64,000 nucleotides of DNA from Winogradskyella sp. J14-2 (lineage in GTDB: Bacteria > Bacteroidota > Bacteroidia > Flavobacteriales > Flavobacteriaceae): positions 2,170,001 through 2,234,000 of the forward strand of contig NZ_CP019388.1 in assembly GCF_001971725.1 (NCBI RefSeq), in the 5' to 3' direction. Below are positions 37,801 through 46,227 of the stretch, in pieces; positions within the stretch are counted from its first letter, which is position 1, and the number at the start of each line of letters is the position of its first letter. The notes under the pieces were generated by a model, which saw only the letters and a program-made list of their open reading frames with translations, did not search any database and was not told where the DNA came from. A program made the translations under genes and the position numbers.

Positions 37801-39607
37801 TATCCGTGCCTACAGGACTCCACGAAGTACCACCATCTGTAGATACTTGCCATTGATAACTTGCAGCATTAGGACTAACTACAGTAAATGACGCAGAACC
37901 ACCAACGGCAGCAGAAACATCACTTGGTTGCGAATTTATTACAGGTGCTGATGTTGTTACAGAAACTGAGTATGGACCAACTTCACCACTAGACCAGCAG
38001 CCTTCTACGGTGTTATATGCTCTTACGTAATAATTGCCAGAGGTAGTTACGGCTAAGTTACTTGCAGCATTATTAGTCTGGTCTTCGCCTAAGCTAGAGT
38101 TTTGCCAGTAATAGATAACGTCTGTAGGTGCGCTACCAGAAAAGCTAAGCGATGTGCTCGCTGCACAAACTGGTGTAGCACCAGAGATAGTTCCTATTGG
38201 GTCAGCAGGTGGTGTACATGCTGAGTAGCAAGTCCACTCTATGTCATCAACTATTACTTGACTTCCTGTAATATTTCTTATTTCTACAGTAACACCTCCT
38301 GCTATATTAATACCAGCAACAGAGAAGATATGTTCATTAAAATCATCGAAAGGTGTCGATGTTCCTTGAGAGATACCATTGACAAAGAGTTCAACTTGTC
38401 TATTTCCGCTACCAGTAAAACCTTTATAAAGTTTTACAGAAAAGTCTCCGATTCCATTAGGTACTAAACTTGATGAAACACTACTGTTATCAGAATTTCT
38501 TCTTAGCATGAGGGCATTCCCGTTAATTCCTGAACCGTTGGCATCACCATTTTCATCTCTAGATGCAACATAGGTCCAAGTCACACCATTGTCACCAGTA
38601 AAACTATTATCAGCATAACTAGCAGTAGCATTAGAGTTGTCAAATGTTTCAAAAGCACAATTTGTATTTGCGGAAGCCGAACAAGAAAACACCGCAGAAC
38701 TAACTACCGTTTCTGTATAATTGCATGTTGTCTCTGCGCTAAATGTAGCTGTAATTTCAACATCACTTCCATTAGCCGCTAATTGCACATCTGTTATAGT
38801 TTGTGGTGAAGTACCTACTGCAATCGACGTTGTACCACCAACTATACCTGTACCAGTTAGATTTATTGTACCAGATGCTGGGGCATTACTGTAAGTAACT
38901 GTAACATCGGCAGTATAATAGTCATCAGAAGCGTTAGAAGTAGTGCCGTTATTATTACAAGAGCTTGAGTTGCTTATTGCAATATCGGTTATTGAGCATG
39001 TTGGAGAGCCTCCACAATCAGTAATTGTAAAGGTACTTGTAAAATCTTGTATTACAGTATTATTTCCTATCCAATTACTATTATCATGAATTGAAGCTCT
39101 TAAAGTTGCAATATCTCCTGTAAGAATACCATTGTACATGGCATTATCTATTTCATTTAGTGCAACTGCATTTGTTCCATTAGTCAATCCGGTCGGCAAG
39201 GCAGAAGTATTAGCATTAGTTGCATTGGCCTGCCATACACCAGCACCTTCAGAATTTATTGCGGTTATTATCGTTGAGCCTTGATAAACAATTAATTGGT
39301 CACCACTTCCTGATAAAGCTACATTGGACAAATCAATAGTTATTATATCACCACATGAATGTCCTCCGGCAGGAACGGTGTAATTGAAAATACCTTCTCC
39401 TCCTCTAAATGAACCTGTATTGAGCCAACCATTATCAGTAATGTCAATAGATTCACCAGCAGCAATATCATTAAAAACAAGAAGTTTGATTACTTCTGCA
39501 CCATCAGCATTATATTGAACAAAGGCTAGGTCGCCAGTGTTAACTTGTCCATAACTAGACAAAAGAGCACAGAGAAAAATTATAAGTGATAAGTAGTTCT
39601 TTTTCAT
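34814..39607 (-). CDS. Large multidomain protein secreted by the type IX system
   Basis: Protein of 1,597 residues: signal peptide (1-20), an N-terminal module starting VNTGDLAFVQYNADG, a related module near residue 650 starting NPGELIFVGFDGQ, an immunoglobulin-like domain near 557-645 (INSQPSDVSAAVGGSASF), and a long autotransporter-like beta region with WIGDVDTNWFNCANWEG. The last 75 residues form a type A sorting tail (ILDILGRRIYNL, YIARITLSNGQVISKK). It is probably a surface or released adhesin-like protein; activity is not evident. Exact -7 element TAGCTTTG at 39637-39644 on the minus strand. Confidence 0.88.
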   Translation of the reverse strand: MKKNYLSLIIFLCALLSSYGQVNTGDLAFVQYNADGAEVIKLLVFNDIAAGESIDITDNGWLNTGSFRGGEGIFNYTVPAGGHSCGDIITIDLSNVALSGSGDQLIVYQGSTIITAINSEGAGVWQANATNANTSALPTGLTNGTNAVALNEIDNAMYNGILTGDIATLRASIHDNSNWIGNNTVIQDFTSTFTITDCGGSPTCSITDIAISNSSSCNNNGTTSNASDDYYTADVTVTYSNAPASGTINLTGTGIVGGTTSIAVGTSPQTITDVQLAANGSDVEITATFSAETTCNYTETVVSSAVFSCSASANTNCAFETFDNSNATASYADNSFTGDNGVTWTYVASRDENGDANGSGINGNALMLRRNSDNSSVSSSLVPNGIGDFSVKLYKGFTGSGNRQVELFVNGISQGTSTPFDDFNEHIFSVAGINIAGGVTVEIRNITGSQVIVDDIEWTCYSACTPPADPIGTISGATPVCAASTSLSFSGSAPTDVIYYWQNSSLGEDQTNNAASNLAVTTSGNYYVRAYNTVEGCWSSGEVGPYSVSVTTSAPVINSQPSDVSAAVGGSASFTVVSPNAASYQWQVSTDGGTSWSPVGTDSSFLTVTNVQLTDDGNLFRVVITNACGSTISNSAMLTVTTSTLFNPGELIFVGFDGQINGSGANDEFLIATFVDITPGTEFSIVNARYEAGAAANVRTEKWGGGSDDPSEAPFEAKIIYTGSSVIPAGSVLRFEITTSAAFIVFATVTEGTTTTTRTIDFSANVINPGSNPNISTSGDDQMYLMQGDFISDGTIDANEANYLFTGTLLHGITIGTAWVPLTSACSGNTSTRESRLPPELRCFNVESISSIRGYYENDKEHGSATIREIVNNVSDNASNWNLTSYNFDPTDNTASSGGKTFLLNPSSPAGQWIGDVDTNWFNCANWEGLAVPKSTTNVQIDNTAMNIAQIDFTANYSDDFNDIATCNNLTISGSRVDISGNSANILEVNGNLTIDAMGTGTLDMDDGNNATADGLLYLSGNWTNELDETAFAEGNGTVIFRGSSPQTITYGGPPLPPGPFESEIFYNVILDNDFDIALTDRTFILNGDLTINSGRSLNIQTNQFIEVGNVVRNSGSFTLQDSASLIQVNDVTNVGNLTMNRNYNVDSSYDYVYWSSPITNFNTNNLPINNNHIYRWNPTAPNTGTGQGNWVSATSQIMQEGVGYIARVPSAVPATQIFQNGVPNNGNVNLNLSRGTDAVSDNDDWNLVGNPYPSSISAMAFLAANANLEGFINIWTHGSDPSTIEPDPFYEDFVYNYDADDYITYNGTATTSGPSGFSGYIAAGQSFMVNTINGTASSTIAMSFDNSMRQRDYDNSNFYRSNPLLTEKHRIWLDFGLSDESTGERIVIGYVPNATMDEDRMYDAKWVGDETEQRFYSILNENDFLIQGRMLPFSNADVVPLGFNVVSTGNYTIAVHAVDGLFSNGDQDIYLRDYDLGTVHNLSTSPYNFSSEIGEFNNRFEIVFTPEALSVNDNTLTSNDLIITELNNGEVQIKVNASYTIENVEILDILGRRIYNLVGSNSIEVYNLSKLSKAAYIARITLSNGQVISKKAIKQR

Positions 39608-39636
39608 AGGGAGTAGGATTAACTATTAACCTACTG

Positions 39637-39644
39637 CAAAGCTA
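39637..39644 (-). promoter_or_regulatory. -7 element of the large secreted protein
   Basis: Exact minus-strand TAGCTTTG, 29 bases before the start codon. Confidence 0.6.
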
Positions 39645-39712
39645 GTTTAAAAAAACCTAACTAACAGGTAGTTACGGGTTGTAATGTATTAACAAATTGT
39701 TATTTTCGCTAA

Positions 39713-40183
39713 ATGAACCTAAAAAGCACATATACTGTAGACGAAGCGCAAAAAAAGCTTGAGAATTACTGCGCTTACCAAGAGCGCTGCCATAAAGAAG
39801 TAAGAGAAAAGTTAAAGGCTATGAAAATGATTCCCGAGGCTATTGATAAAATCATAGTACACCTTATTGACCACAATTTTTTAAGTGAAGAACGGTTTGC
39901 AAAAGCTTTTGTGCGTGGAAAATTTAGAATAAAAAAATGGGGAAAAAATAGATTGCTTAGAGAATTAAAACTAAAGGATATTTCAAAATACGCTATAGAT
40001 GTAGCCTTAAAAGAAATTGATGAAGAAGATTATTATAAAACTTTGAATGAGCTCATAAAAAAACGTTTAGCACAAGTCAACGAAAAAAACATATATAAGA
40101 AAAAGAGGAAAGTTGCTGATTATTTGTTGTACAGAGGTTGGGAACCTTATTTAGTGTATCAAAAACTGAACGAATATTTATAA
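39713..40183 (+). CDS. recX: Regulatory protein RecX
   Basis: Protein of 156 residues with three-helix RecX repeats: CHKEVREKLKAM, then DHNFLSEERFAKAFVRGKFRIKKWG, then ADYLLYRGWEPYLVY. It modulates RecA filaments. It is a single-gene unit closed by a strong terminator that begins right at its stop codon. Its distance from recO (7.4 kb) and lack of recA nearby are unremarkable in this group. Confidence 0.95.
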   Translation: MNLKSTYTVDEAQKKLENYCAYQERCHKEVREKLKAMKMIPEAIDKIIVHLIDHNFLSEERFAKAFVRGKFRIKKWGKNRLLRELKLKDISKYAIDVALKEIDEEDYYKTLNELIKKRLAQVNEKNIYKKKRKVADYLLYRGWEPYLVYQKLNEYL

Positions 40184-40214
40184 AAAAGCCTTTTCTTATG
40201 AAGAAAAGGCTTTT
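40184..40214 (+). terminator. Terminator after recX
   Basis: AAAAGCCTTTTCTT pairs with AAGAAAAGGCTTTT around ATG. Confidence 0.88.
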
Positions 40215-40227
40215 GAGTTTATAGTGT

Positions 40228-40283
40228 TAGGCTGACTTGTTCGGCTGACCGTAAGTCACTGAGCGAAGTCGAAGTGAGTTGAG
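40228..40283. repeat. Intergenic palindromic repeat
   Basis: TCACTGAGCGAAGTCGAAGTGA has arms TCACT and AGTGA around a GAGCGAAGTCGA centre, in the same family as the CTGAGCTTGTCGAAG repeats near 50.8 kb. A diverged preceding copy (ACTTGTTCGGCTGACCGTAAGT) sits just to the left. Confidence 0.6.
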
Positions 40284-40377
40284 GTCTATTTTAGCATCTT
40301 ATTAGTACTTAGATCTTGGTTTTAAATTTTTAAGCAACACTTTTACAGGCTCGGTGAGACAGTTTGAGTGATAAAAA

Positions 40378-40863
40378 TTATAAATTAAAACTTGCTCCAA
40401 TATTAAATGTAAACTGATTGTAAAATAAATCCACCTCGTCGTCATATTTTGCTAGTGGGAAAGCAGCTTCAGTGTAAATACCAAAACCTTCAGAAAAGAA
40501 ATAACGCGCACCAAGATGTCCGCCAAAATTCTTTAAGCTAAGACTAAGCCCAGGATATAAATCAAAATTTGGGTCAATGTTTATAACATTACCAAGGTTG
40601 GCATTAAATCTTGCTTTTAAGTCAAAACGATCACCAAAATCAGCAGCATCAGCTAATACATCATCAATACCCAAAGCATACGAAGAAGAAACACCTACAG
40701 AAATGTTATCTCCTAATCCATAATCGTAAGTAAGGTTTATACCTGTGGCTTCATCCTGAAAGTTAGCACCAACCTGAAATTTTTGATCTCCTTTACCCTC
40801 AAATGCCTGTGCGTTTCCAAAACTAAATAGTAACAATGCTGCTATTAATACAATATTTTTCAT
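40378..40863 (-). CDS. Small outer-membrane barrel-like protein (DUF6646-like)
   Basis: Protein of 161 residues with a signal peptide ending in NAQA and eight or so short amphipathic strands (for example GINLTYDYGLGDNISVGVSSS), ending FNIGASFNL, a typical barrel terminus. It resembles the flavobacterial DUF6646 family, which has no known role. An exact minus-strand TATATTTG lies at 40889-40896, 26 bases before the ATG. Confidence 0.8.
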   Translation of the reverse strand: MKNIVLIAALLLFSFGNAQAFEGKGDQKFQVGANFQDEATGINLTYDYGLGDNISVGVSSSYALGIDDVLADAADFGDRFDLKARFNANLGNVINIDPNFDLYPGLSLSLKNFGGHLGARYFFSEGFGIYTEAAFPLAKYDDEVDLFYNQFTFNIGASFNL

Positions 40864-40888
40864 GTGATAAGTTTTTTAAAAATGTCCG

Positions 40889-40896
40889 CAAATATA
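40889..40896 (-). promoter_or_regulatory. -7 element of the DUF6646-like gene
   Basis: Exact minus-strand TATATTTG. Confidence 0.6.
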
Positions 40897-40919
40897 CAAA
40901 TAGATTGTATGTCAGAAAA

Positions 40920-41780
40920 TTAAACATAAGGCTTTGTATTGGTGATTGCCTTTTCATTTTTCCAGTCAATCCATTTTTGGCCTTTTATACGACGCATTAG
41001 GTTGTCATAATTTCGCATTAAAAAGATATTGTAAAGCGCTTTGCCTAAGTTTTTAGGATTGCGCGCAATAGCACGTAAACTCATAGAAAAACCAGGTGTA
41101 AGATAACGCATGTAATGCCAATAGCCTTCTGGCATGTATAATACCTCTCCATGGTTAAGGTTACAAACCCAACCTTTGGCATGCTTTAATGCTGGCCATT
41201 TCTCAAAATCTGGATTGGCAAAATCTATATCTTCTCTTGTAATTAAAGAATGTGGTACTTTATATAAGTATTTGTTCTGCTTTTGGTCGAATAAGATGCA
41301 TTGTTTTTTACCTTCAAAATGAAAGTGAAAGATATTAGCCAAATCAATATCGTAATGCATAAAGGTGTACGAATCTCTACCTCCAAAAAATAACATTGGT
41401 AAGCCTTTCATTAATTTTAAACCAAAGTCTGGATAGTTAAAATCGTTTTGAAGTTGCGGCACTTCTTTCAAAATATTCCACAAGAAGATTCTAAATCTTG
41501 TAGGCTCACGTTTTAGTAGATCTACATAATCGCTCATTTTCATTTTAGCGTGTGCCTCGTTAAAACCGTCTTTATAATCTACAGGTCTGTCGTCGTAAAG
41601 CGGAACAATTTTGTCTCCTGCAACATCTTTCATGTAGTCTAGACTCCATTTTGAGTACGCTGGCCAATCTTCTATAAAACGCTCAATAACGACAGGTTTT
41701 TGTGGTTTGAAGTAATTTTTAATGAAATCTTCTTTCGTAATAGTCTTTACGCGAGGTATGTCTTTAAGGTCTAATTGCAA
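40920..41780 (-). CDS. JmjC/cupin-8-type 2-oxoglutarate oxygenase-like protein
   Basis: Protein of 286 residues with the cupin-8 (JmjC-like) fold. Iron ligands are visible: the HxD pair in FMHYDIDLANIFHF and the distal His in LYMPEGYWHYM. Members hydroxylate proteins or small molecules using Fe(II) and 2-oxoglutarate; the substrate here is not known. The reading frame has no ATG at its start: TTG at 41778-41780 is the most likely start, 20 bases after an exact minus-strand TAACTTTG (41801-41808), and an in-frame stop lies two codons upstream. Confidence 0.86.
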   Translation of the reverse strand: MQLDLKDIPRVKTITKEDFIKNYFKPQKPVVIERFIEDWPAYSKWSLDYMKDVAGDKIVPLYDDRPVDYKDGFNEAHAKMKMSDYVDLLKREPTRFRIFLWNILKEVPQLQNDFNYPDFGLKLMKGLPMLFFGGRDSYTFMHYDIDLANIFHFHFEGKKQCILFDQKQNKYLYKVPHSLITREDIDFANPDFEKWPALKHAKGWVCNLNHGEVLYMPEGYWHYMRYLTPGFSMSLRAIARNPKNLGKALYNIFLMRNYDNLMRRIKGQKWIDWKNEKAITNTKPYV

Positions 41781-41800
41781 CAGTTAAAACTTTTGAATTT

Positions 41801-41808
41801 CAAAGTTA
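41801..41808 (-). promoter_or_regulatory. -7 element of the cupin gene
   Basis: Exact minus-strand TAACTTTG. Confidence 0.6.
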
Positions 41809-41879
41809 AGAAAACGTTACCAATTGGTTTAAATTGTATAATAAAAAATAACTTCTATTAGATTACTAAATACTATAGT

Positions 41880-41908
41880 AAAAAAGCAGCCCACAATTTT
41901 GTGGGCCA
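41880..41908 (-). terminator. Terminator after the flotillin operon
   Basis: GCCCACAA (41889-41896) pairs with TTGTGGGC (41899-41906); read on the minus strand it is followed by TTTTTT. Confidence 0.85.
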
Positions 41909-41914
41909 TCTTAG

Positions 41915-43339
41915 TTATTCTTTAGTGTCAATTTCAGCATCGTCTGCTTCAATATTGTTTTTATCTTTACCCTTTAAATATTCTGGCAGATCCATCCCAG
42001 CCATGTTAAACATTTCTTGTAACGGTGGTACAGCTTTGTACATACCAGAAATAAAGTTAGAGGTAGAGGATTTGCCATCTTTACTACCACCATTTTCCCA
42101 AACGGTAACTTTATCAATTTTAATATTTTTGATGGCTTCGGCCTGTGTTTTAACCAGTTCTGGTAATTTATCGGCTATCAATAACAAAACGGCATCTTTA
42201 GAGTTGTTGCCAGCTGCTTTTACGATTTCATCTAGACCAGCTGCCTGCTTGGTCAGTACTTCGTAAAGCCCTTTTGCTTCGGCTTGTGCTTTAAACAATA
42301 TGGCATCTGCTTCACCTTTTGCACGTCTTCTTATACGTTCTGCTTCGGCTTCTGCGTCAATTTCTGCTTTCTTTTTAGCAATTTCAGTAGGTACGATAAC
42401 GTCTGCCATTTGAGATGAGCGTTCGCGTTCTGCTCTGGCAGTTTCTGCTTCTTGCTCAGCAGCATAAGACTCTTGTAATGCTTTTGCCGCTTGTACTTTC
42501 TCCGAAGCAATTGCTACGCGCTCTGCTTCGGCTTCACGCTGACGTCGCAAAGAGTCGGAATTGGCAACGGATATTTTTGCAGTGTTTTCGCCCTCAACAG
42601 CTTTAGCATTGGCCGCGGCTACTTGTGTTTTTTCGTCTTGTACTGCATTAGCTTCACCAATGGCACCGTCTCTATTTTTCTCGGCAACTGACTTACGTGC
42701 GGCATTTATGGCATGTGCTGCAGCTTCTTTACCTAAAGCTTCAATGTAACCAGATTCGTCAACAATATCTGTAATATTTACGTTGATTAATTTAAGACCA
42801 ACCTTTTTTAATTCTGACTCCACAGATTGCGATATATTGGTTAAGAATTTATCTCTATCTGAGTTAATTTCTTCAATATCCATAGAAGCTACAACCAAAC
42901 GTAACTGACCAAAAATAATTTCTTTAGCCAATTCTTGAATATCTTGTAAACCTAAACCAAGCAAACGCTCTGCTGCATTTTGCATAACACCTGGTTCTGT
43001 AGAGACGCCTATGGTAAAGCGCGATGGTACATTAACACGGATATTTTGCTTAGATAGTGCGTTTACCAAGTTAACTTCGATAGAAATTGGTGTTAAATCT
43101 AGATATTCATAATCTTGAATTACTGGAATAATAAAGGCGGCACCACCATGGATACATTTTGCGGATTTTCCGCCGCCAACTTTACCGTAAACTACTAAGA
43201 TGCGATCCGATGGACAACGTTTATAGCGTTTAATAAGTAAAATTAAGGTGAGCACTATAAAAAGTGCAACAAATATAAGTAGCATTGGTCCGCCAAAGCC
43301 CTCTAAATTTACATTGTCTTGCATGCTTAAATTAATCAT
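41915..43339 (-). CDS. Flotillin-family protein
   Basis: Membrane-anchored scaffold of 474 residues: one N-terminal helix (about 14-36), an SPFH/band-7 domain (about 45-230), and a long alanine- and glutamate-rich coiled coil (about 230-380) with EAEAERIRRRAKGEADAILF-type repeats. This is the flotillin/YqiK arrangement. Flotillins organise membrane microdomains. It starts 27 bases after the NfeD-like gene, the usual partner, and a terminator follows. Confidence 0.93.
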   Translation of the reverse strand: MINLSMQDNVNLEGFGGPMLLIFVALFIVLTLILLIKRYKRCPSDRILVVYGKVGGGKSAKCIHGGAAFIIPVIQDYEYLDLTPISIEVNLVNALSKQNIRVNVPSRFTIGVSTEPGVMQNAAERLLGLGLQDIQELAKEIIFGQLRLVVASMDIEEINSDRDKFLTNISQSVESELKKVGLKLINVNITDIVDESGYIEALGKEAAAHAINAARKSVAEKNRDGAIGEANAVQDEKTQVAAANAKAVEGENTAKISVANSDSLRRQREAEAERVAIASEKVQAAKALQESYAAEQEAETARAERERSSQMADVIVPTEIAKKKAEIDAEAEAERIRRRAKGEADAILFKAQAEAKGLYEVLTKQAAGLDEIVKAAGNNSKDAVLLLIADKLPELVKTQAEAIKNIKIDKVTVWENGGSKDGKSSTSNFISGMYKAVPPLQEMFNMAGMDLPEYLKGKDKNNIEADDAEIDTKE

Positions 43340-43366
43340 AGGTTAATGTGTGTTTTGGTTAATAGT

Positions 43367-44005
43367 TTATTTGTTTTCTAAAAGGTTTTTTGCCCCTTGT
43401 TGCAAGGTCTCATGTTTAGGTGACGTTGGTTCAATGGGCTTGCGGGTTTGGTCTACAATTAAAATACCGTTAGATGTTACATCTACAACTTTAATAATAG
43501 TACCAGATTTTAATGATGTTTGCGAATCTGTAAGCGCATCGAGCTCTCTAAGTGTTCCTTGAATATTGACGCTTACTTTTCCCATGCTAGATCGACCTGC
43601 ACCTATTGTTAGGTATACTTCGCCGATAGTGTCTAATGCATTTTTGTAGTTAAGCGTTCCGCTATCACTAAGTTTACTTATAAAGTAGAAAAGAGCAGTC
43701 ATAATTAACATCATTAATAATCCGCAAAAAACAGAGATAATAATCGTTGCTGGTGTAGATAATCCGGCATCGATACAGGCAATTCCGCTCCAACCAAAAA
43801 TGGTAAAAAAGCCTATTAGATTCTTAAACGTTATGAAGTGAAAACCTGCATCACCATCTAAATCTGTATCAATGTCTCCTATATCATCTGCATCTCCACC
43901 AGCAAATGCCATAATCATTACAACCATAAATATTAACGAGCTTACTATTGCAATAGACCAATACAGCTTTGAAAAAAAATCTAAATTTAAAAACCATTCT
44001 GTCAT
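43367..44005 (-). CDS. NfeD-like membrane protein
   Basis: Protein of 212 residues from MTEWFLN, with a membrane half of three to four helices (about 12-35, 60-80, 85-110) around an acidic GGDADDIGDIDTDLDGDAG loop, and a C-terminal OB-type beta domain (about 130-190, IGEVYLTIGAGRSSMGKVSV). This is the short NfeD-type partner of flotillin-family proteins, and it is the first gene of their operon. Confidence 0.82.
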   Translation of the reverse strand: MTEWFLNLDFFSKLYWSIAIVSSLIFMVVMIMAFAGGDADDIGDIDTDLDGDAGFHFITFKNLIGFFTIFGWSGIACIDAGLSTPATIIISVFCGLLMMLIMTALFYFISKLSDSGTLNYKNALDTIGEVYLTIGAGRSSMGKVSVNIQGTLRELDALTDSQTSLKSGTIIKVVDVTSNGILIVDQTRKPIEPTSPKHETLQQGAKNLLENK

Positions 44006-44014
44006 AATTATCAA

Positions 44015-44339
44015 GTTTTAATGCGTTATTAAATATACAACCATTGTAAGATTATTTGATCTTAATCTTGAAAGATTTTGATAAAGTTTAACCGTCAAGA
44101 AGACTGAATGAGTCCTAGCTTTTTGTTGTTGATTTAAGGATAAAAATGTATCCACTAAAAAAGAAGCGAGATGGTTAGTCTTAGCGAGTAATTAACCTGT
44201 TCTTTTTAGAGCTCTTAAAAGCTACATTTATTAACTGCTTTCAATTTATCAGTAGTTTTGCTGTTCTTTTTGTTACAATAGAAACAAAAAAACCCTGTCG
44301 GTTAGGACAGGATTTACAGTGAGATATGTTGTTTTCTAT
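44015..44339. other. Intergenic stretch
   Basis: No gene is supported. It holds an imperfect palindrome around AGAGCTCT near 44211 and, at its right end, the terminator of the TonB receptor gene. No exact minus-strand TAnnTTTG was found for the NfeD-like gene. Confidence 0.4.
44284..44315 (-). terminator. Terminator after the TonB receptor gene
   Basis: CCTGTC (44294-44299) pairs with GACAGG (44306-44311); on the minus strand it is followed by a long T run. Confidence 0.8.
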
Positions 44340-46157
44340 CTATTTAAACGTATATCGTAAACCAAATAACACGTTACTTGGTGGCATTGGTGTAAAGCCA
44401 GATTCAATATAGTCAGCATCAAAAATATTGCTTGCGGTTATTGTAAATTCTGCTTGGCTAAATCTAATGGCTACAGATGCGTCCCAGACATTATAGGTTT
44501 GTCCTGTTGTACGTTCGGCATACTTGTAAATTATGTTTTGACTTACGTTTTTAAATAACTGGGTGCTTAATCGCGTAATATATTGGTGCTTTAATGTATT
44601 AAGTGAATAGCGCGATAATTCTTCGTTTTGATCCGAAATATTATCATCTAAGTACGAGTATCCAAACGCTAAAGTTTGTTTGTAGTTGCTGATATTAAAG
44701 TTGTATGCAGCATCAAACTCTAAACCTTTGGTATTAACCTCTGTAATATTTTGTGCCGTAAACACATCTTCAGTTACAGACGTTCTTACATAATCGATAA
44801 GATTATCCGCATCTCTGTTAAATACAGCAATACTAGCTGTAAGTTTTTGTGAGACATATTTTAACCCAAGCTCTTGCGCAAACGCTTCTTCTGGCTCTAG
44901 ATTTTCATTTCCGCTGGTTACAGGATCGTTGTAGTATAAATCAGTATAGGTAGGTACACGATAGGTATAACCAATGTTACCATAAACCTTAAAGTTATTA
45001 GTGATGTCGTACCCAACATCTAAACCAGGAAAAGCATGAAATTTAAAATCTGAAAAATACGTTAGTGCTACGCCAGGTGTAATATCCAATCTGTTATTAA
45101 ACAAACTAAAACGATGCTCTAAAAATACATTGGTCATAAAGCGATTTCGGTTACCTAAGTTGTTACTTCTTAAATAGATTTTGGAGAGATCTACACCAAA
45201 ACCGGTAATACCCAACTCTGAAGAATAAGAAGCGTTGGCTTCTGCACCAATTTTATCAGAAATATGAAAATTTCTAAAAAAGTTAGGATCGTCTCGTCGC
45301 AATAAAAACATATCTTGATTACGTCTCCAGTAAACTCTTGGCTGAATTTTTAATGTAGATGTTCTAAACGTGGTACCAAATGCAATTAAGCTATTCTGCG
45401 TTTCTTCGTACTCATTAAACGTAGGATTGGTTGTGTAGAAGTTTTCTGCACCAAACTTACGCTCAAGAAATGTAGCTGTCATTTCAATAGCTTGAGCATT
45501 TTTATTGAAGGTACTTTTTAGGTAATAATTGGCATTGTCATAATCCGTGTTAATTCGGTAACCTTCAGAAGTCACTCTACCAACATGAACAATATGCGAT
45601 GAGTTTTCTAAATCTACTCCAGCAGTAACATTACCATTAAGCTGTCCAAAAGAACCAGTTTCAACGTTTACAGATGTTGAGTTTTTAAGGTTCTTCTTAG
45701 TTACAATATTTATAGCACCGTTAAAAGCATTCTGACCAAAAACTCTGGCTGCAGGACCTTTAATAATTTCTATACGCTCAATAACTTCTAATGGTAAAGC
45801 AGCGTTCATGGTGTGGTGACCTGTTTGTGCATCGTCCATTTTTATTCCATCTATCAGTAGAAGTGTTTGGTCAAAACCACCACCTCTTATGTAAAGATCG
45901 GCTTGGCTGCCACCTGTACCACGTCTTCTAATATCTACACCAGCCACTTGCTGCAATAAATCCGCAAGGTTTACAGTCGCACTTTTTTTAATAGCATCTG
46001 ATGTGATAATGTTTATCGTTCTTGAATTTTCTTTAAAAGGTAAATCAATACGTGTACCAGTCAAAGTAACCGAATCTAGTTTTTGTGTGACTTCTTGCGC
46101 ATTAAGCTGAAAAATAGCCATAATTAGTAATGCAAAAGGAGTAATCTTTTTTCTCAT
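44340..46157 (-). CDS. BtuB/CirA-like TonB-dependent receptor
   Basis: Receptor of 605 residues: signal peptide ending LNAQ, directly followed by the plug (about 25-150; LADLLQQVAGVDIRRRG, LYIRGGGFDQTLLLIDGIKM) and a compact barrel ending GLRYTFK. There is no carboxypeptidase-like domain, so it resembles vitamin or siderophore receptors of the BtuB/CirA size class. The start at 46157 follows from the promoter region lying beyond it. It is divergent from a MocR-type regulator, which suggests uptake of a small cofactor-like molecule. Substrate unproven. Confidence 0.88.
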   Translation of the reverse strand: MRKKITPFALLIMAIFQLNAQEVTQKLDSVTLTGTRIDLPFKENSRTINIITSDAIKKSATVNLADLLQQVAGVDIRRRGTGGSQADLYIRGGGFDQTLLLIDGIKMDDAQTGHHTMNAALPLEVIERIEIIKGPAARVFGQNAFNGAINIVTKKNLKNSTSVNVETGSFGQLNGNVTAGVDLENSSHIVHVGRVTSEGYRINTDYDNANYYLKSTFNKNAQAIEMTATFLERKFGAENFYTTNPTFNEYEETQNSLIAFGTTFRTSTLKIQPRVYWRRNQDMFLLRRDDPNFFRNFHISDKIGAEANASYSSELGITGFGVDLSKIYLRSNNLGNRNRFMTNVFLEHRFSLFNNRLDITPGVALTYFSDFKFHAFPGLDVGYDITNNFKVYGNIGYTYRVPTYTDLYYNDPVTSGNENLEPEEAFAQELGLKYVSQKLTASIAVFNRDADNLIDYVRTSVTEDVFTAQNITEVNTKGLEFDAAYNFNISNYKQTLAFGYSYLDDNISDQNEELSRYSLNTLKHQYITRLSTQLFKNVSQNIIYKYAERTTGQTYNVWDASVAIRFSQAEFTITASNIFDADYIESGFTPMPPSNVLFGLRYTFK

Positions 46158-46175
46158 GTCTCGTTTTAAATTGAA

Positions 46176-46227
46176 AGTGCAAAAGTCGTAACTTTCCGGA
46201 CGATTAAAATAGTCCACTTTTAAAAGA
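46176..46227. promoter_or_regulatory. Divergent promoter region of the receptor and MocR genes
   Basis: Minus-strand ACTTTTGCAC and + strand TAACTTTC (46189-46196) are approximate -7 elements facing away from each other. Overlapping them, AAAGT (46175-46179) faces ACTTT (46191-46195), and AATAGTCC occurs twice, at about 46208 and 46231. These repeats are candidate MocR operators. Confidence 0.5.
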
